Assembly: GCA_019752975.1 (NCBI GenBank)
Contig: JAIELM010000317.1
Location: forward strand, 1 to 15,541
Reading direction: 5' to 3'
Length of the DNA stretch: 15,541 bases
Source: Undibacterium sp.
GTDB lineage: Bacteria > Pseudomonadota > Gammaproteobacteria > Burkholderiales > Burkholderiaceae_D
The notes beneath the pieces are model-generated. The model did not search any database and was not told the origin of the DNA. It saw only the letters and a list, made by a program, of their open reading frames with translations. Shown here one piece after another: positions 1 through 7,129 of this stretch (its first letter is position 1; the number at the start of each line of letters is the position of its first letter). Made by a program: the position numbers and the translations under genes.

Positions 1-1883
1 ACGAGTCCTACGCCGACTTCGACTAAACCTATATACGATTCCAAAGCGGCGACGCGTTTTGCTGCGTGCATCATCAGCTCACAACCACCACCTAGCGCGA
101 GACCTGCAACTGCTGCAACGACAGGGACATTCGCGTATTTTAGTGCTTGATGGGCATTTTGCAATTGCGAGATGGCGGGTTCTATGGCTTTCACACCACC
201 TGACATAAATAATGGCAGCATGGCTTGTAAATCTGCACCCGCAGAAAAGGCGCCGCCTTCGGCTGCGTCTTCATTCCAGATCACTAGGCCTTTGTAGTGT
301 TTTTCCGCTTCGGCTAGGGCTTTTTCCATACCTATAATGACGCCTGGGCCGATCACATGCATCTTGGTTTTGAGTGACAGGATTAAGATTTCGTCTCGTA
401 CTTCCTCAGTACCAGAGTGCCAGATGCGTACTGATTCATCTTCGAAGAAAGTAGTGCCAGCATTGGCTCCGGTAACGGCTCCAGCGCCGAACACAGGGGC
501 ACGGAATACTTGGCGATCATAGACTGCCAATTGAGAGCGTGGCACAAAAGTATTTCTCGCGATTGACCAAGAACCCTCCGATGTGTGCACGCCGGCTTTG
601 TCTGCCACAGGACCTTCAAAGACCCAAGCGGGTAAGGCGGTTGTACATAATGCTTTACCGGCGGCGATGTCCTCAGCAACCCAAGTGGCGACTTGCAGCC
701 AACCTGAGCCTTGCCAAGTTTCAAATGGGCCTACATTCCAACCAAAACCCCAGCGCATGGCAAAATCGATGTCGCGTGTAGTGTCGGCGATGGTGGCACC
801 ATGTACCGCGATATAGTGGAAGGCATCGCGGAAAATCGCCCACAAGAATTGCGCTTGTTTATTGCCTGATTCGCGCAGGGATTTCATGCGTTTGACTGGA
901 TCTTTGTCTTTTAATATACGTCCTATGATCTCGTCGGCTTTACCTCCACCAGTGACGTAGTCACCACTAGTAAAGTCTAAACGTAAAATATCCTTGCCGA
1001 CTTTCTTGTAAAAACCTGCGCCAGATTTCTGACCCAGGGTTCCCTTTGCGACTAGACTTGCCAGCACCTCAGGGGTTTTATATACGCTGAAAAATGGATC
1101 ATCTTGCAAATGGTCTTGCATGGTTTTGATCACGTGCGCCATCGTGTCTAAACCTACCACGTCAGCGGTGCGGAAGGTTCCGGACGATGCTCGACCAAGT
1201 TTTTTACCTGTCAAATCATCGACCACATCGACTGTCAAACCAAATTGCTCGGCTTGGTGCATGGTAGCTAGCATCCCAAAAATACCGACACGATTGGCAA
1301 TAAAATTCGGTGTGTCTTTGGCGTGAACTACACCTTTACCTAGCGTGGTAGTTAAGAAGCCTTCGAGTTGATCTAAGATGTCGCTACGCGTGGCGCTCGT
1401 GGGAATGAGCTCTACTAAATGCATATAGCGAGGTGGGTTGAAGAAGTGTACGCCGCAAAAACGGGCTTTGAGCTCATCCTCAAAACCCTCAGATAAAGCG
1501 GTAATGGAGAGACCCGAAGTATTCGAGGCAAAGATCGCATGAGGAGCAATATGTGGCGCGACTTTTTTGTAGAGATCGTGTTTCCAGTCCATGCGCTCAG
1601 CGATCGCTTCTATGATCAGATCGCAGCTGGCTAATGCGTCGAGGTTATCTTCATAGTTGGCGACTTCAATTAAACTCGCATCATCCACATTGCCTAATGG
1701 CGCTGGATTTAATTTTTTAAGATTGTCTATGGCTTTTAAGACGATGCCATTTTTCGCACCTTCTTTAGCGGGAAGATCAAATAGTATGACGGGAACTTTG
1801 GCATTGATACAGTGCGCAGCGATCTGCGCACCCATGACACCTGCGCCAAGGACGGCGACTTTTTTTACGATGAAGTTTGGCAT
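1..1883 (-). CDS. 3-hydroxyacyl-CoA dehydrogenase / enoyl-CoA hydratase fusion (beta-oxidation), 3' part cut by window edge
   Basis: This is a two-domain beta-oxidation enzyme: the crotonase part hydrates trans-2-enoyl-CoA and the dehydrogenase part oxidises 3-hydroxyacyl-CoA with NAD+. I translated 627 codons with no stop before the left edge; relatives with dehydrogenase-first order are about 790-800 residues, so roughly the last fifth is missing. The NAD-binding GAGVMG lies at residues 13-18, SNTSGL near 120-125, and the catalytic pair His146 (in HFFNPP) and Glu158 keeps the 12-residue spacing of the family. The crotonase domain starts near residue 490, with an oxyanion-type AGADL and a GGGCEL; Glu in GGGCEL and Glu in LVEVG match the two catalytic glutamates of crotonase. 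The ATG at 1883 follows a GAGG Shine-Dalgarno seven bases upstream. The order (dehydrogenase first) is that of FadN-like proteins, opposite to E. coli FadB. It is probably cotranscribed with the acyl-CoA dehydrogenase upstream; a thiolase gene often follows in relatives. Confidence 0.93.
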   Translation of the reverse strand, partial: MPNFIVKKVAVLGAGVMGAQIAAHCINAKVPVILFDLPAKEGAKNGIVLKAIDNLKKLNPAPLGNVDDASLIEVANYEDNLDALASCDLIIEAIAERMDWKHDLYKKVAPHIAPHAIFASNTSGLSITALSEGFEDELKARFCGVHFFNPPRYMHLVELIPTSATRSDILDQLEGFLTTTLGKGVVHAKDTPNFIANRVGIFGMLATMHQAEQFGLTVDVVDDLTGKKLGRASSGTFRTADVVGLDTMAHVIKTMQDHLQDDPFFSVYKTPEVLASLVAKGTLGQKSGAGFYKKVGKDILRLDFTSGDYVTGGGKADEIIGRILKDKDPVKRMKSLRESGNKQAQFLWAIFRDAFHYIAVHGATIADTTRDIDFAMRWGFGWNVGPFETWQGSGWLQVATWVAEDIAAGKALCTTALPAWVFEGPVADKAGVHTSEGSWSIARNTFVPRSQLAVYDRQVFRAPVFGAGAVTGANAGTTFFEDESVRIWHSGTEEVRDEILILSLKTKMHVIGPGVIIGMEKALAEAEKHYKGLVIWNEDAAEGGAFSAGADLQAMLPLFMSGGVKAIEPAISQLQNAHQALKYANVPVVAAVAGLALGGGCELMMHAAKRVAALESYIGLVEVGVGL

Positions 1884-1952
1884 TTTTTTACCTCAAAATT
1901 GGAACTGATGATTCGTAGATTAGTTGAGTCTTTGGGTGATGATTGAGCATGA

Positions 1953-1984
1953 ATTGCGGACTTAATGATTAAGTGTGCCGCAAT
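1953..1984. terminator. Imperfect 14-bp hairpin between the two beta-oxidation genes
   Basis: ATTGCGG (1953-1959) pairs with CCGCAAT (1978-1984), and inside it ACTTAAT (1960-1966) pairs with ATTAAGT (1968-1974), leaving a three-base bulge at 1975-1977. The plus strand runs into a T-rich stretch right after the stem, as in an intrinsic terminator, but no plus-strand gene precedes it. On the minus strand, where the genes lie, no T-run follows. It could therefore be an mRNA processing or stabilising hairpin or a protein-binding palindrome. The structure is visible; its role is unknown. Confidence 0.4.
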
Positions 1985-1992
1985 CCATTTTT

Positions 1993-2035
1993 TGTCATTC
2001 CCGAGGATTCTCGCTAAGGTCTCGCGGAAATGACA
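1993..2035. repeat. Inverted repeat just after the acyl-CoA dehydrogenase stop (REP/dRS3-like in style)
   Basis: TGTCATT (1993-1999) pairs with AATGACA (2029-2035), followed by CCG/CGG pairing after one mismatch. It begins five bases past the acyl-CoA dehydrogenase stop codon. The TGTCATTCCCG-type arm resembles the small dispersed palindromes found between genes in many beta- and gammaproteobacteria. Whether it is dispersed in this genome cannot be seen from one copy. It could slow 3' decay of the upstream message or attenuate transcription into the downstream gene. Confidence 0.45.
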
Positions 2036-2039
2036 GTAT

Positions 2040-3830
2040 TTAAAATAAATCCGCTTCTAAACTCAATAAATTCGCAGAACCAGAACGTGCTTGGCGTATC
2101 AACATGGCGGTTTCTGGGTAGAGACGTCCAAAATAAAAACGTGCAGTGGCTAGTTTGGCGGTGTAAAAAGTATCGCCGCTATCTTGTTTAGCTAAGGCGA
2201 TTTTTGCCATTTGTGCGAAGAAATAGCTGTACACCAAATGCCCCGCTACGCGCAAATACGGTACTGCTGCTGCGCCAACTTCGTCAGGGTTTTGAAAAGC
2301 TTTCATGCCGATTTCCATGGTTAGCTTGGTGAGTTTGTCACCTAGTTCGGCTAAAGGTGTGACGAACTCTGACATGGCTTCATCGGTGCCATTCTCTTCG
2401 ACAAAGGCTTGAACTTTAGCGCCAAATTTTTTCAGCTTTGCGCCATTATCTTGTAGGATTTTACGCCCCAATAAATCTAAAGATTGCACAGTATTTGTGC
2501 CTTCGTAAATCATATTGATACGCGCATCTCTGACATATTGTTCCATGCCCCATTCTGCAATATAACCATGTCCACCAAAAACTTGTAGACAATCAGAGGT
2601 CGCAGTCCAAGCATTGTCGGTGATGAAGGCTTTGACGATGGGTGTCAATAGCGCGACTTCATCAGCGCATTCTTTGCGGATAGTTTCATCGGGGTGATTG
2701 AGTTCTTTGTCCAGTTGTAGAGCAACATAAGAACAAAAAGCACGTCCACCTTCGGCATAGGCTTTTGCCGTCAAGAGCATGCGGCGCACGTCGGCATGCA
2801 CGATGATGGGATCAGCTGGTTTGTCTGGTGCTTTAGGTCCGGAGAGGCTGCGCATTTGTATGCGGTCTTTGGCATAGATGAGCGCGTTTTGATAAGCCAC
2901 CTCGGTTAATCCTAGACCTTGCATGCCGACCCCTAAACGCGCCGCGTTCATGAACACAAACATGGCGTTAAGCCCTTTGTGTGGGCTGCCGATTAACCAG
3001 CCAGTTGCACCGTCCAAATTCATCTGGCAAGTGGAATTGCCGTGTATGCCCATTTTTTCTTCAATCGCACCGCAGAAAATAGGGTTGCGTGCACCTACAC
3101 TGCCATCGGCATTAGGTAAAAATTTGGGAACGATGAAGAGTGAAATTCCTTTAGAACCTTCAGGGGAATCTGGTAGCCGCGCTAATACCAAATGTACGAT
3201 ATTGCTAGCACAGTCGTGCTCTCCGGCAGAGATAAAGATTTTTGCACCGGTGATTTTGTAGCTGCCATCAGCTTGCGGTTCTGCTTTTGAACGCAGTAAG
3301 CCCAGGTCGGTGCCGCAATGGGGTTCGGTCAAGCACATCGTGCCGGTCCATTCACCAGAGGTGAGTTTGGTCAGATACAGTTCTTTTTGTTCTGGAGTGC
3401 CGTGTTCGTGTATGCATTCGTAAGCGCCGTGCGAGAGACCAGGATACATGGTCCAGGCTTGGTTACCCGAATTCATCATCTCATACATAGAATTATTGAC
3501 TACCAAAGGTAGGCCTTGGCCGCCATATTCCGGGTCGCACGACAGTGCTGGCCAGCCAGCGGCGACGTATTGCTCATAAGCTTGTTTAAAGCCTTTGGGG
3601 GTAGTGACTGTGTGATTGGTTTTATCGTGGTGACAGCCTTCGCGGTCGCCAGAATGATTGATGGGGAAGATGACCTCAGTGCAGAATTTGCCGCCTTCTT
3701 CTAAGACTTGATTGATGATGTCAGCATCGACTTCAGCATATTTGGGTAATTGTTTTAGTTCTGATTCAACCGCTAGTAATTCATGCAAAACGAATTGCAT
3801 GTCACGTAGTGGAGCGATATATTGGCCCAT
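2040..3830 (-). CDS. Acyl-CoA dehydrogenase, long form with extra C-terminal domain
   Basis: This FAD enzyme performs the first beta-oxidation step, acyl-CoA to trans-2-enoyl-CoA, probably passing electrons to electron-transfer flavoprotein. It has 596 residues, the usual size of the bacterial subfamily that carries a short N-terminal leader domain (about 3-35) and an extra helical C-terminal domain (about 465-590) around the classical fold. The middle-domain signature CLTEPHCGTDLG is at 166-177. The C-terminal signature GGHGYIAEWGMEQYVRDA starts at 419, and the catalytic base is Glu443 in IYEGTN. The ATG at 3830 has a GGAG Shine-Dalgarno six bases upstream. It lies 57 bases after tetR and 156 bases before the hydroxyacyl-CoA dehydrogenase gene, so the three probably form one regulated unit. 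Chain-length preference cannot be read from the sequence; medium to long chain is a guess from the partner enzymes. Confidence 0.95.
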   Translation of the reverse strand: MGQYIAPLRDMQFVLHELLAVESELKQLPKYAEVDADIINQVLEEGGKFCTEVIFPINHSGDREGCHHDKTNHTVTTPKGFKQAYEQYVAAGWPALSCDPEYGGQGLPLVVNNSMYEMMNSGNQAWTMYPGLSHGAYECIHEHGTPEQKELYLTKLTSGEWTGTMCLTEPHCGTDLGLLRSKAEPQADGSYKITGAKIFISAGEHDCASNIVHLVLARLPDSPEGSKGISLFIVPKFLPNADGSVGARNPIFCGAIEEKMGIHGNSTCQMNLDGATGWLIGSPHKGLNAMFVFMNAARLGVGMQGLGLTEVAYQNALIYAKDRIQMRSLSGPKAPDKPADPIIVHADVRRMLLTAKAYAEGGRAFCSYVALQLDKELNHPDETIRKECADEVALLTPIVKAFITDNAWTATSDCLQVFGGHGYIAEWGMEQYVRDARINMIYEGTNTVQSLDLLGRKILQDNGAKLKKFGAKVQAFVEENGTDEAMSEFVTPLAELGDKLTKLTMEIGMKAFQNPDEVGAAAVPYLRVAGHLVYSYFFAQMAKIALAKQDSGDTFYTAKLATARFYFGRLYPETAMLIRQARSGSANLLSLEADLF

Positions 3831-3853
3831 CTTTTTCTCCTGAAAGCAAATCC

Positions 3854-3878
3854 AAAATTAAAAATTAAAAATTAAAAT
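3854..3878. repeat. AT-rich 7-bp tandem repeat (AAAATTA x3.6) between tetR and acyl-CoA dehydrogenase
   Basis: Three exact copies of AAAATTA (3854, 3861, 3868) plus AAAT fill most of the 57-base spacer. The array begins about ten bases past the tetR stop and ends about two dozen bases before the acyl-CoA dehydrogenase start (minus-strand sense). It is a candidate slippage site that would change spacer length without touching coding sequence. Confidence 0.7.
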
Positions 3879-3887
3879 CGATACTAG

Positions 3888-4511
3888 CTAAGGCGCGTAC
3901 GAACCTATCATTCTGTTAAAGCCAAATTCAGCGCGATCGACACTGCCGGTTTTCTGTAGGAACCTCGCATCGTGATGGAGGGCAAGGATCAGTCCATACA
4001 TCTCATATACGATCTGCTCAGGATTGGTGTCCTTTTGCAGTTGGCCGAGTTCTATCGCCTGTTCTGTAGCTCGCCGCAACGCGTTTTGCCATGCCTTGAC
4101 CATCATGACTAATTCGTTGCGTATCATTCCTTCTCTATCGTCGTATTCAATGGCTCCACTGATGTAGATACAGCCGGCCGCAATTTCTCTGGTGACTAGT
4201 GCGGTCCATAGCTGAAACATGGAACGGAGTCGGGGTAAGCCGCGCGCCTGTATCATACTTGGATAAAAAACCTCTTGTTCAAAATGTTGGTGATAAAGCT
4301 TGAGGGTTTCGATTTGCAAATCTTCACGTGAGCCAAAATGGGCGAACACGCCGGATTTACTCATTTGCATTTGTTCAGCCAGTACCCCGATAGTGAGTCC
4401 TTCTAAGCCGTGCTTGCTGGCGGTTTCTAAGGCGACATCTAAAATTGCAGCGCGGGTGAGCTCTCCTTTGCTCATCAATTTCATCAGTTTCATCTCTGTC
4501 ATCAACTTCAT
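3888..4511 (-). CDS. TetR/AcrR-family transcriptional regulator, probable local repressor of beta-oxidation genes
   Basis: This is a 207-residue one-component DNA-binding regulator of typical TetR length. The N-terminal helix-turn-helix is clear: AAILDVALETASKHG then LTIGVLAEQMQMSKSGVFAHFGSREDL at about 40-65. The C-terminal ligand domain is not assigned to a subgroup. Its position directly upstream of, and in the same orientation as, two beta-oxidation genes suggests that it responds to acyl-CoA and represses its own operon, as other TetR-type fatty-acid regulators do; this is inference. The start is ambiguous: five in-frame ATGs (4511, 4502, 4493, 4484, 4475) stand nine bases apart in a 9-mer repeat, and none has a strong Shine-Dalgarno. 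Conserved sequence begins only after the last one (MSKGELTRAAIL), so the real protein may start anywhere from residue 1 to 13. A candidate promoter and operator lie at 4751-4790. Confidence 0.9.
   Translation of the reverse strand: MKLMTEMKLMKLMSKGELTRAAILDVALETASKHGLEGLTIGVLAEQMQMSKSGVFAHFGSREDLQIETLKLYHQHFEQEVFYPSMIQARGLPRLRSMFQLWTALVTREIAAGCIYISGAIEYDDREGMIRNELVMMVKAWQNALRRATEQAIELGQLQKDTNPEQIVYEMYGLILALHHDARFLQKTGSVDRAEFGFNRMIGSYAP
4473..4511 (-). repeat. 9-bp tandem repeat ATGAARYTG forming the tetR start region
   Basis: Reading the minus strand, four units begin at 4511, 4502, 4493 and 4484: ATGAAGTTG, ATGACAGAG, ATGAAACTG and ATGAAATTG. A fifth ATG at 4475 follows. Each unit starts with an in-frame ATG and encodes MKL, MTE, MKL, MKL. 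Gain or loss of units would keep the frame and change only N-terminal length and the number of possible start codons. Confidence 0.75.
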
Positions 4512-4868
4512 TCACTTCGCGTTCTTAATCATTATTCCAATTGCGGCCACATGCACGCGCGTACCGACGTTTTTTTACAAGCACTTAGGCAAAACATACC
4601 TTGGCGTTGTTGTGTTCGCCTTGTCGTACAAAGTACTGCCTGCGGCTCCGCGCCCCCGATTCACGCATTCAAGCATTCAAGGGCAGGCTCTAGCTGGCGC
4701 AATTTTGCGTAGGCCCTATTTACTTCATCAAATATGCTGAAATAAATAAACGAACGATCGTACTATTCAACAAGCGCGAGCAAAAGTCAATCAGAAAGAA
4801 CTCATTGGAATAGATCGTCTATATTGTCCCTGAATCCTTCTTTACTTGATCTCATCCGTGTGCGCGAT
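4512..4868. other. Intergenic region between the chemotaxis gene and tetR
   Basis: These 357 bases hold the end of the chemotaxis transcript and the tetR control region. I see a hyphenated palindrome ATAGA-TCG-TCTAT at 4810-4822, the promoter/operator listed separately, and a possible leader of about 240 bases between the predicted start site and tetR. A 33-codon ORF in that leader (minus strand, MLECVNRGRG...) has no ribosome-binding site and is not called. The CATTCAAG pair near 4668-4684 is a trivial duplication. No clear intrinsic terminator for the chemotaxis gene is visible. Confidence 0.5.
4751..4790 (-). promoter_or_regulatory. Candidate sigma70 promoter with palindromic operator for tetR
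   Basis: On the minus strand TTGACT (4785-4790) is followed after exactly 17 bases by AATAGT (4762-4767), matching 5/6 and 4/6 of the consensus. The expected start site falls inside the perfect 8-bp palindrome ACGATCGT (4754-4761), which extends to G.ACGATCGT.C with one mismatched pair (4752-4763). A repressor bound there would block the promoter, which fits TetR autoregulation. The sequence match is visible; regulator identity and function are inferred. Confidence 0.45.
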
Positions 4869-6521
4869 TTACCAAGGTGAACTGAGTCGTTTAGTGGATT
4901 TGCTTGTGGTGTCGGTTTTGGTCGTAGAAGTAGCACGCTTCGGCGGGGTATTTCTTAACTTTGCTCCAGCTTGGTGTCCAATGTTAAAGACGCTTACCGC
5001 CTCTACCAATTTGGCCGATTGCTCTTGCAGGCTTGCTGCCGCTGCGGCGGCTTGTTCTACCAAAGCCGAGTTTTGTTGTGTCACGCTGTCCATCGCCATA
5101 ATGGAGGTGTTGATTTGCTCCACTCCGGTGCTTTGCTCTTGCCCCGCTGCGGTAATTTCACTGATGATATCGCTAACGCGTTTGACACTTTCTACTACTT
5201 CTTGCATGGTGCTGCCGGCGGTATCAACTAAGCGACTACCTTGGCCGACTTTTTCTACTGAGTCATTGATCAGTTCTTTGATTTCCTTTGCAGCGCTTGC
5301 TGAGCGCTGGGCAAGATTACGAACTTCCGAGGCAACTACCGCAAAGCCGCGCCCCTGTTCACCTGCACGTGCGGCTTCTACCGCCGCATTAAGCGCCAAA
5401 ATATTGGTCTGAAAAGCGATGCCGTCAATGACGCTGATGATGTCGACAATCTTGCGTGATGATTCGTTAATCGAGCTCATAGTAGCGACCACTTCAGAGA
5501 CTACCGAGCCGCCTTTTTCAGCGATCGTCGTGGCCGTTTTGGAGAGTATATTTGCCTGTCTTGCATTGTCACTATTGTGTTTAATGGTGGAGGTAATTTC
5601 CTCCATAGAGGCAGCGGTTGTTTGTAGTGCGCTTGATTGTTCTTCGGTGCGATGGGAAAGGTCTAAGTTGCCGCCCGCGATTTCGGTCGCGGCATTGTTG
5701 ATTTGTTCTGTGCTATTGCGTACTTCGCTGACGACAGAGAATAGGCTGCTATTCATTTCAGACAGCGCCTGAATTAATTGGCCGGTTTCACATGTGCTTT
5801 GTGCCTCAAGGCTGGTAGTCAAATCACCCCCGGCAATGGATTGAGCCATTCCTAGCGCATCTTGCAATGGACGGGCAACGATCTTTGCTAGCCATATGGC
5901 TAGCACTAGGCCGAGTACGATGGTAATCACTAGACATACCACGATAAGCATCCGTGATTGGGTGTAGGCCTGATTGCTGTTAGCGAATGCGGTTTGCCCG
6001 CTCGAGATCGATTGCTCAACAATCTTGTCATCTAATTCCCGTAGTTTTTTATTGGCGTGTGAGGAGCTGTTGCGGAGTATTTCTATGGCGCCTTTCGTAT
6101 TGCCGGCTTTGGCCAGCGCGCCGATTTCTTGGGAAGTTTTGACGTAATCGTTAAACGCGTTGATTGCCTCGCTTAGCGGTTTTTTTTCTAAATCACTATT
6201 GGCATGGGTAGCCAGCTCTGCATGGTATTTTTTAAAGGCTTCTATCGCTTCATTGGTACGCTCTTGGTATTTACTGACGTCTTCTGGCGTTTCAGCGGTC
6301 GCCAATTGGGCCTCTTGCGAACGCATGCGTGAAATGCTTTCTTTCATTCCCATAGCGGCAATCGCACTGGGCATACTATCGTTGCCGATTTCACTTGCCG
6401 CACGATTAAGGGCGGACAATTGTATTATGGAGAATAGACCGAGTACTGTGGTAAAGAGCAAGACAACGATAAAGCCGAGGATAAGTTTTGTCGCTATCTT
6501 GAGGTTGTAGAAGGTTTGCAT
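4869..6521 (-). CDS. Methyl-accepting chemotaxis protein with four-helix-bundle sensor
   Basis: This is a 550-residue inner-membrane chemoreceptor that controls CheA through CheW. It has a first membrane helix at about 11-34, a periplasmic all-helical sensor at about 35-189 of the four-helix-bundle type, a second membrane helix at about 190-212, HAMP at about 213-265 and a long signalling coiled coil at about 270-515. The highly conserved hairpin tip [20 protein letters not shown] begins at 366, followed by [16 protein letters not shown]. The tail after 520 is Thr/Ser/Lys-rich and ends in SPW, with no CheR-binding xWxxF pentapeptide, so adaptation enzymes probably act without tethering. The ligand is unknown. 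The ATG at 6521 has TAGGAA upstream, right beside a run of seven C (minus strand). No che or flagellar genes are adjacent; it is a lone receptor gene, common in these genomes. Confidence 0.95.
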   Translation of the reverse strand: MQTFYNLKIATKLILGFIVVLLFTTVLGLFSIIQLSALNRAASEIGNDSMPSAIAAMGMKESISRMRSQEAQLATAETPEDVSKYQERTNEAIEAFKKYHAELATHANSDLEKKPLSEAINAFNDYVKTSQEIGALAKAGNTKGAIEILRNSSSHANKKLRELDDKIVEQSISSGQTAFANSNQAYTQSRMLIVVCLVITIVLGLVLAIWLAKIVARPLQDALGMAQSIAGGDLTTSLEAQSTCETGQLIQALSEMNSSLFSVVSEVRNSTEQINNAATEIAGGNLDLSHRTEEQSSALQTTAASMEEITSTIKHNSDNARQANILSKTATTIAEKGGSVVSEVVATMSSINESSRKIVDIISVIDGIAFQTNILALNAAVEAARAGEQGRGFAVVASEVRNLAQRSASAAKEIKELINDSVEKVGQGSRLVDTAGSTMQEVVESVKRVSDIISEITAAGQEQSTGVEQINTSIMAMDSVTQQNSALVEQAAAAAASLQEQSAKLVEAVSVFNIGHQAGAKLRNTPPKRATSTTKTDTTSKSTKRLSSPW

Positions 6522-6750
6522 TTTGTGTTCCTAGGGGGGGATTGGGCGTGTTGTCAAAGAACAGACTCATTGATGCATAAGCTTACTTGGAAACAATATA
6601 CCCCTAATCCTAGCAAAATAGAACAAAACCAAACTGGGTGTTGCAAACTACTGACTAAGCTAAAATTACACCCCTCGATAGAATTATTTGGTAAAAACGA
6701 AATTTAAATTTAAATTGAAATTGAATTTGCGATTGAAATGCAAATTGAGC
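6522..6750. other. Intergenic region upstream of the chemotaxis gene
   Basis: This 229-base spacer contains the G7 tract at 6534-6540 beside the chemotaxis ribosome-binding site and, at the other end, the hexamer array listed separately. A TATATT on the minus strand near 6596-6601 could be a -10 box for the chemotaxis gene, but I find no good -35 partner. I also see no class-3 flagellar (sigma28) promoter, so the promoter remains unassigned. Confidence 0.4.
6700..6747. repeat. Hexanucleotide tandem array (AAATTK) directly after hslR
   Basis: Eight six-base units run in register: AAATTT twice, AAATTG twice, then AATTTG, CGATTG, AAATGC and AAATTG. The first four are near-identical and the rest are decayed. 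The array ends three bases before the hslR stop codon (minus-strand gene, TAA at 6751-6753), so it is the first thing transcribed after that gene. It is strongly AT-rich. Confidence 0.7.
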
Positions 6751-7119
6751 TTACTCGCTAGTGAGGGCATTCAGTAGACGGCGTTGCCGTTTAGTGGGGC
6801 GCTCGCGTAGGTGAGCGGCGGGTTCGGTTTGAAAGCGGCGATTTTCAGCCTGTTGTTGACGCTTACTCAAACTCTCAGGTGTTTCGATATACATCGTTTG
6901 TGCCACCGTAGCTGACCCGCGTGTTTCTAGTAAGCGCGCTACATGAATTTGCCAGACTAGTTCGCCTTGTTGGATAGCAATCAGGTCACCGATTTTCACC
7001 ATGTGTGCAGGCTTGACGCGCTGTTCATTTTGCAAGATACGGCCTAGATCCACCGCTTGGCAGGCCAAGCTTCTGGTTTTAAAAAATCGTGCGGCCCATA
7101 GCCATTTGTCGATGCGCAT
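6751..7119 (-). CDS. hslR: RNA-binding S4-domain heat-shock protein Hsp15
   Basis: Hsp15 binds free 50S subunits carrying a peptidyl-tRNA and helps rescue stalled large subunits after heat stress. With the start chosen here the protein has 122 residues, close to the family. It opens with MRIDKWLWAARFFKTRSLA, the hallmark of Hsp15 S4 domains, which span about 1-65. The tail is basic and carries ERPTKRQRR, matching the family's RPTK(K/R)xRR ending. A longer ORF begins at 7155, but the ATG at 7119 has GGAG six bases upstream, begins exactly at the conserved motif and lies ten bases after the clsB stop, whereas the longer form would overlap clsB. It is the last gene of the fmdB-to-hslR train. No heat-shock promoter is visible just upstream. 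Confidence 0.92.
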   Translation of the reverse strand: MRIDKWLWAARFFKTRSLACQAVDLGRILQNEQRVKPAHMVKIGDLIAIQQGELVWQIHVARLLETRGSATVAQTMYIETPESLSKRQQQAENRRFQTEPAAHLRERPTKRQRRLLNALTSE

Positions 7120-7129
7120 TGTGCTCCAA

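Noticed and set aside
383..724. 113-codon minus-strand ORF in another frame at the left end
   Set aside because: It lies wholly within the acyl-CoA hydroxylation/hydration fusion gene, whose continuous translation with catalytic motifs is clear.
4300..4740. 146-codon plus-strand ORF opposite tetR and its leader
   Set aside because: It is antisense to the well-supported TetR helix-turn-helix region, has no ribosome-binding site and gives a protein of no recognisable type; half of it covers the non-coding leader.
4846..5412. 188-codon plus-strand ORF opposite the chemoreceptor
   Set aside because: It is a mirror of the Ala/Ser-rich signalling domain on the other strand; such shadows are common there and its protein looks like Ser/Ala/Leu noise.
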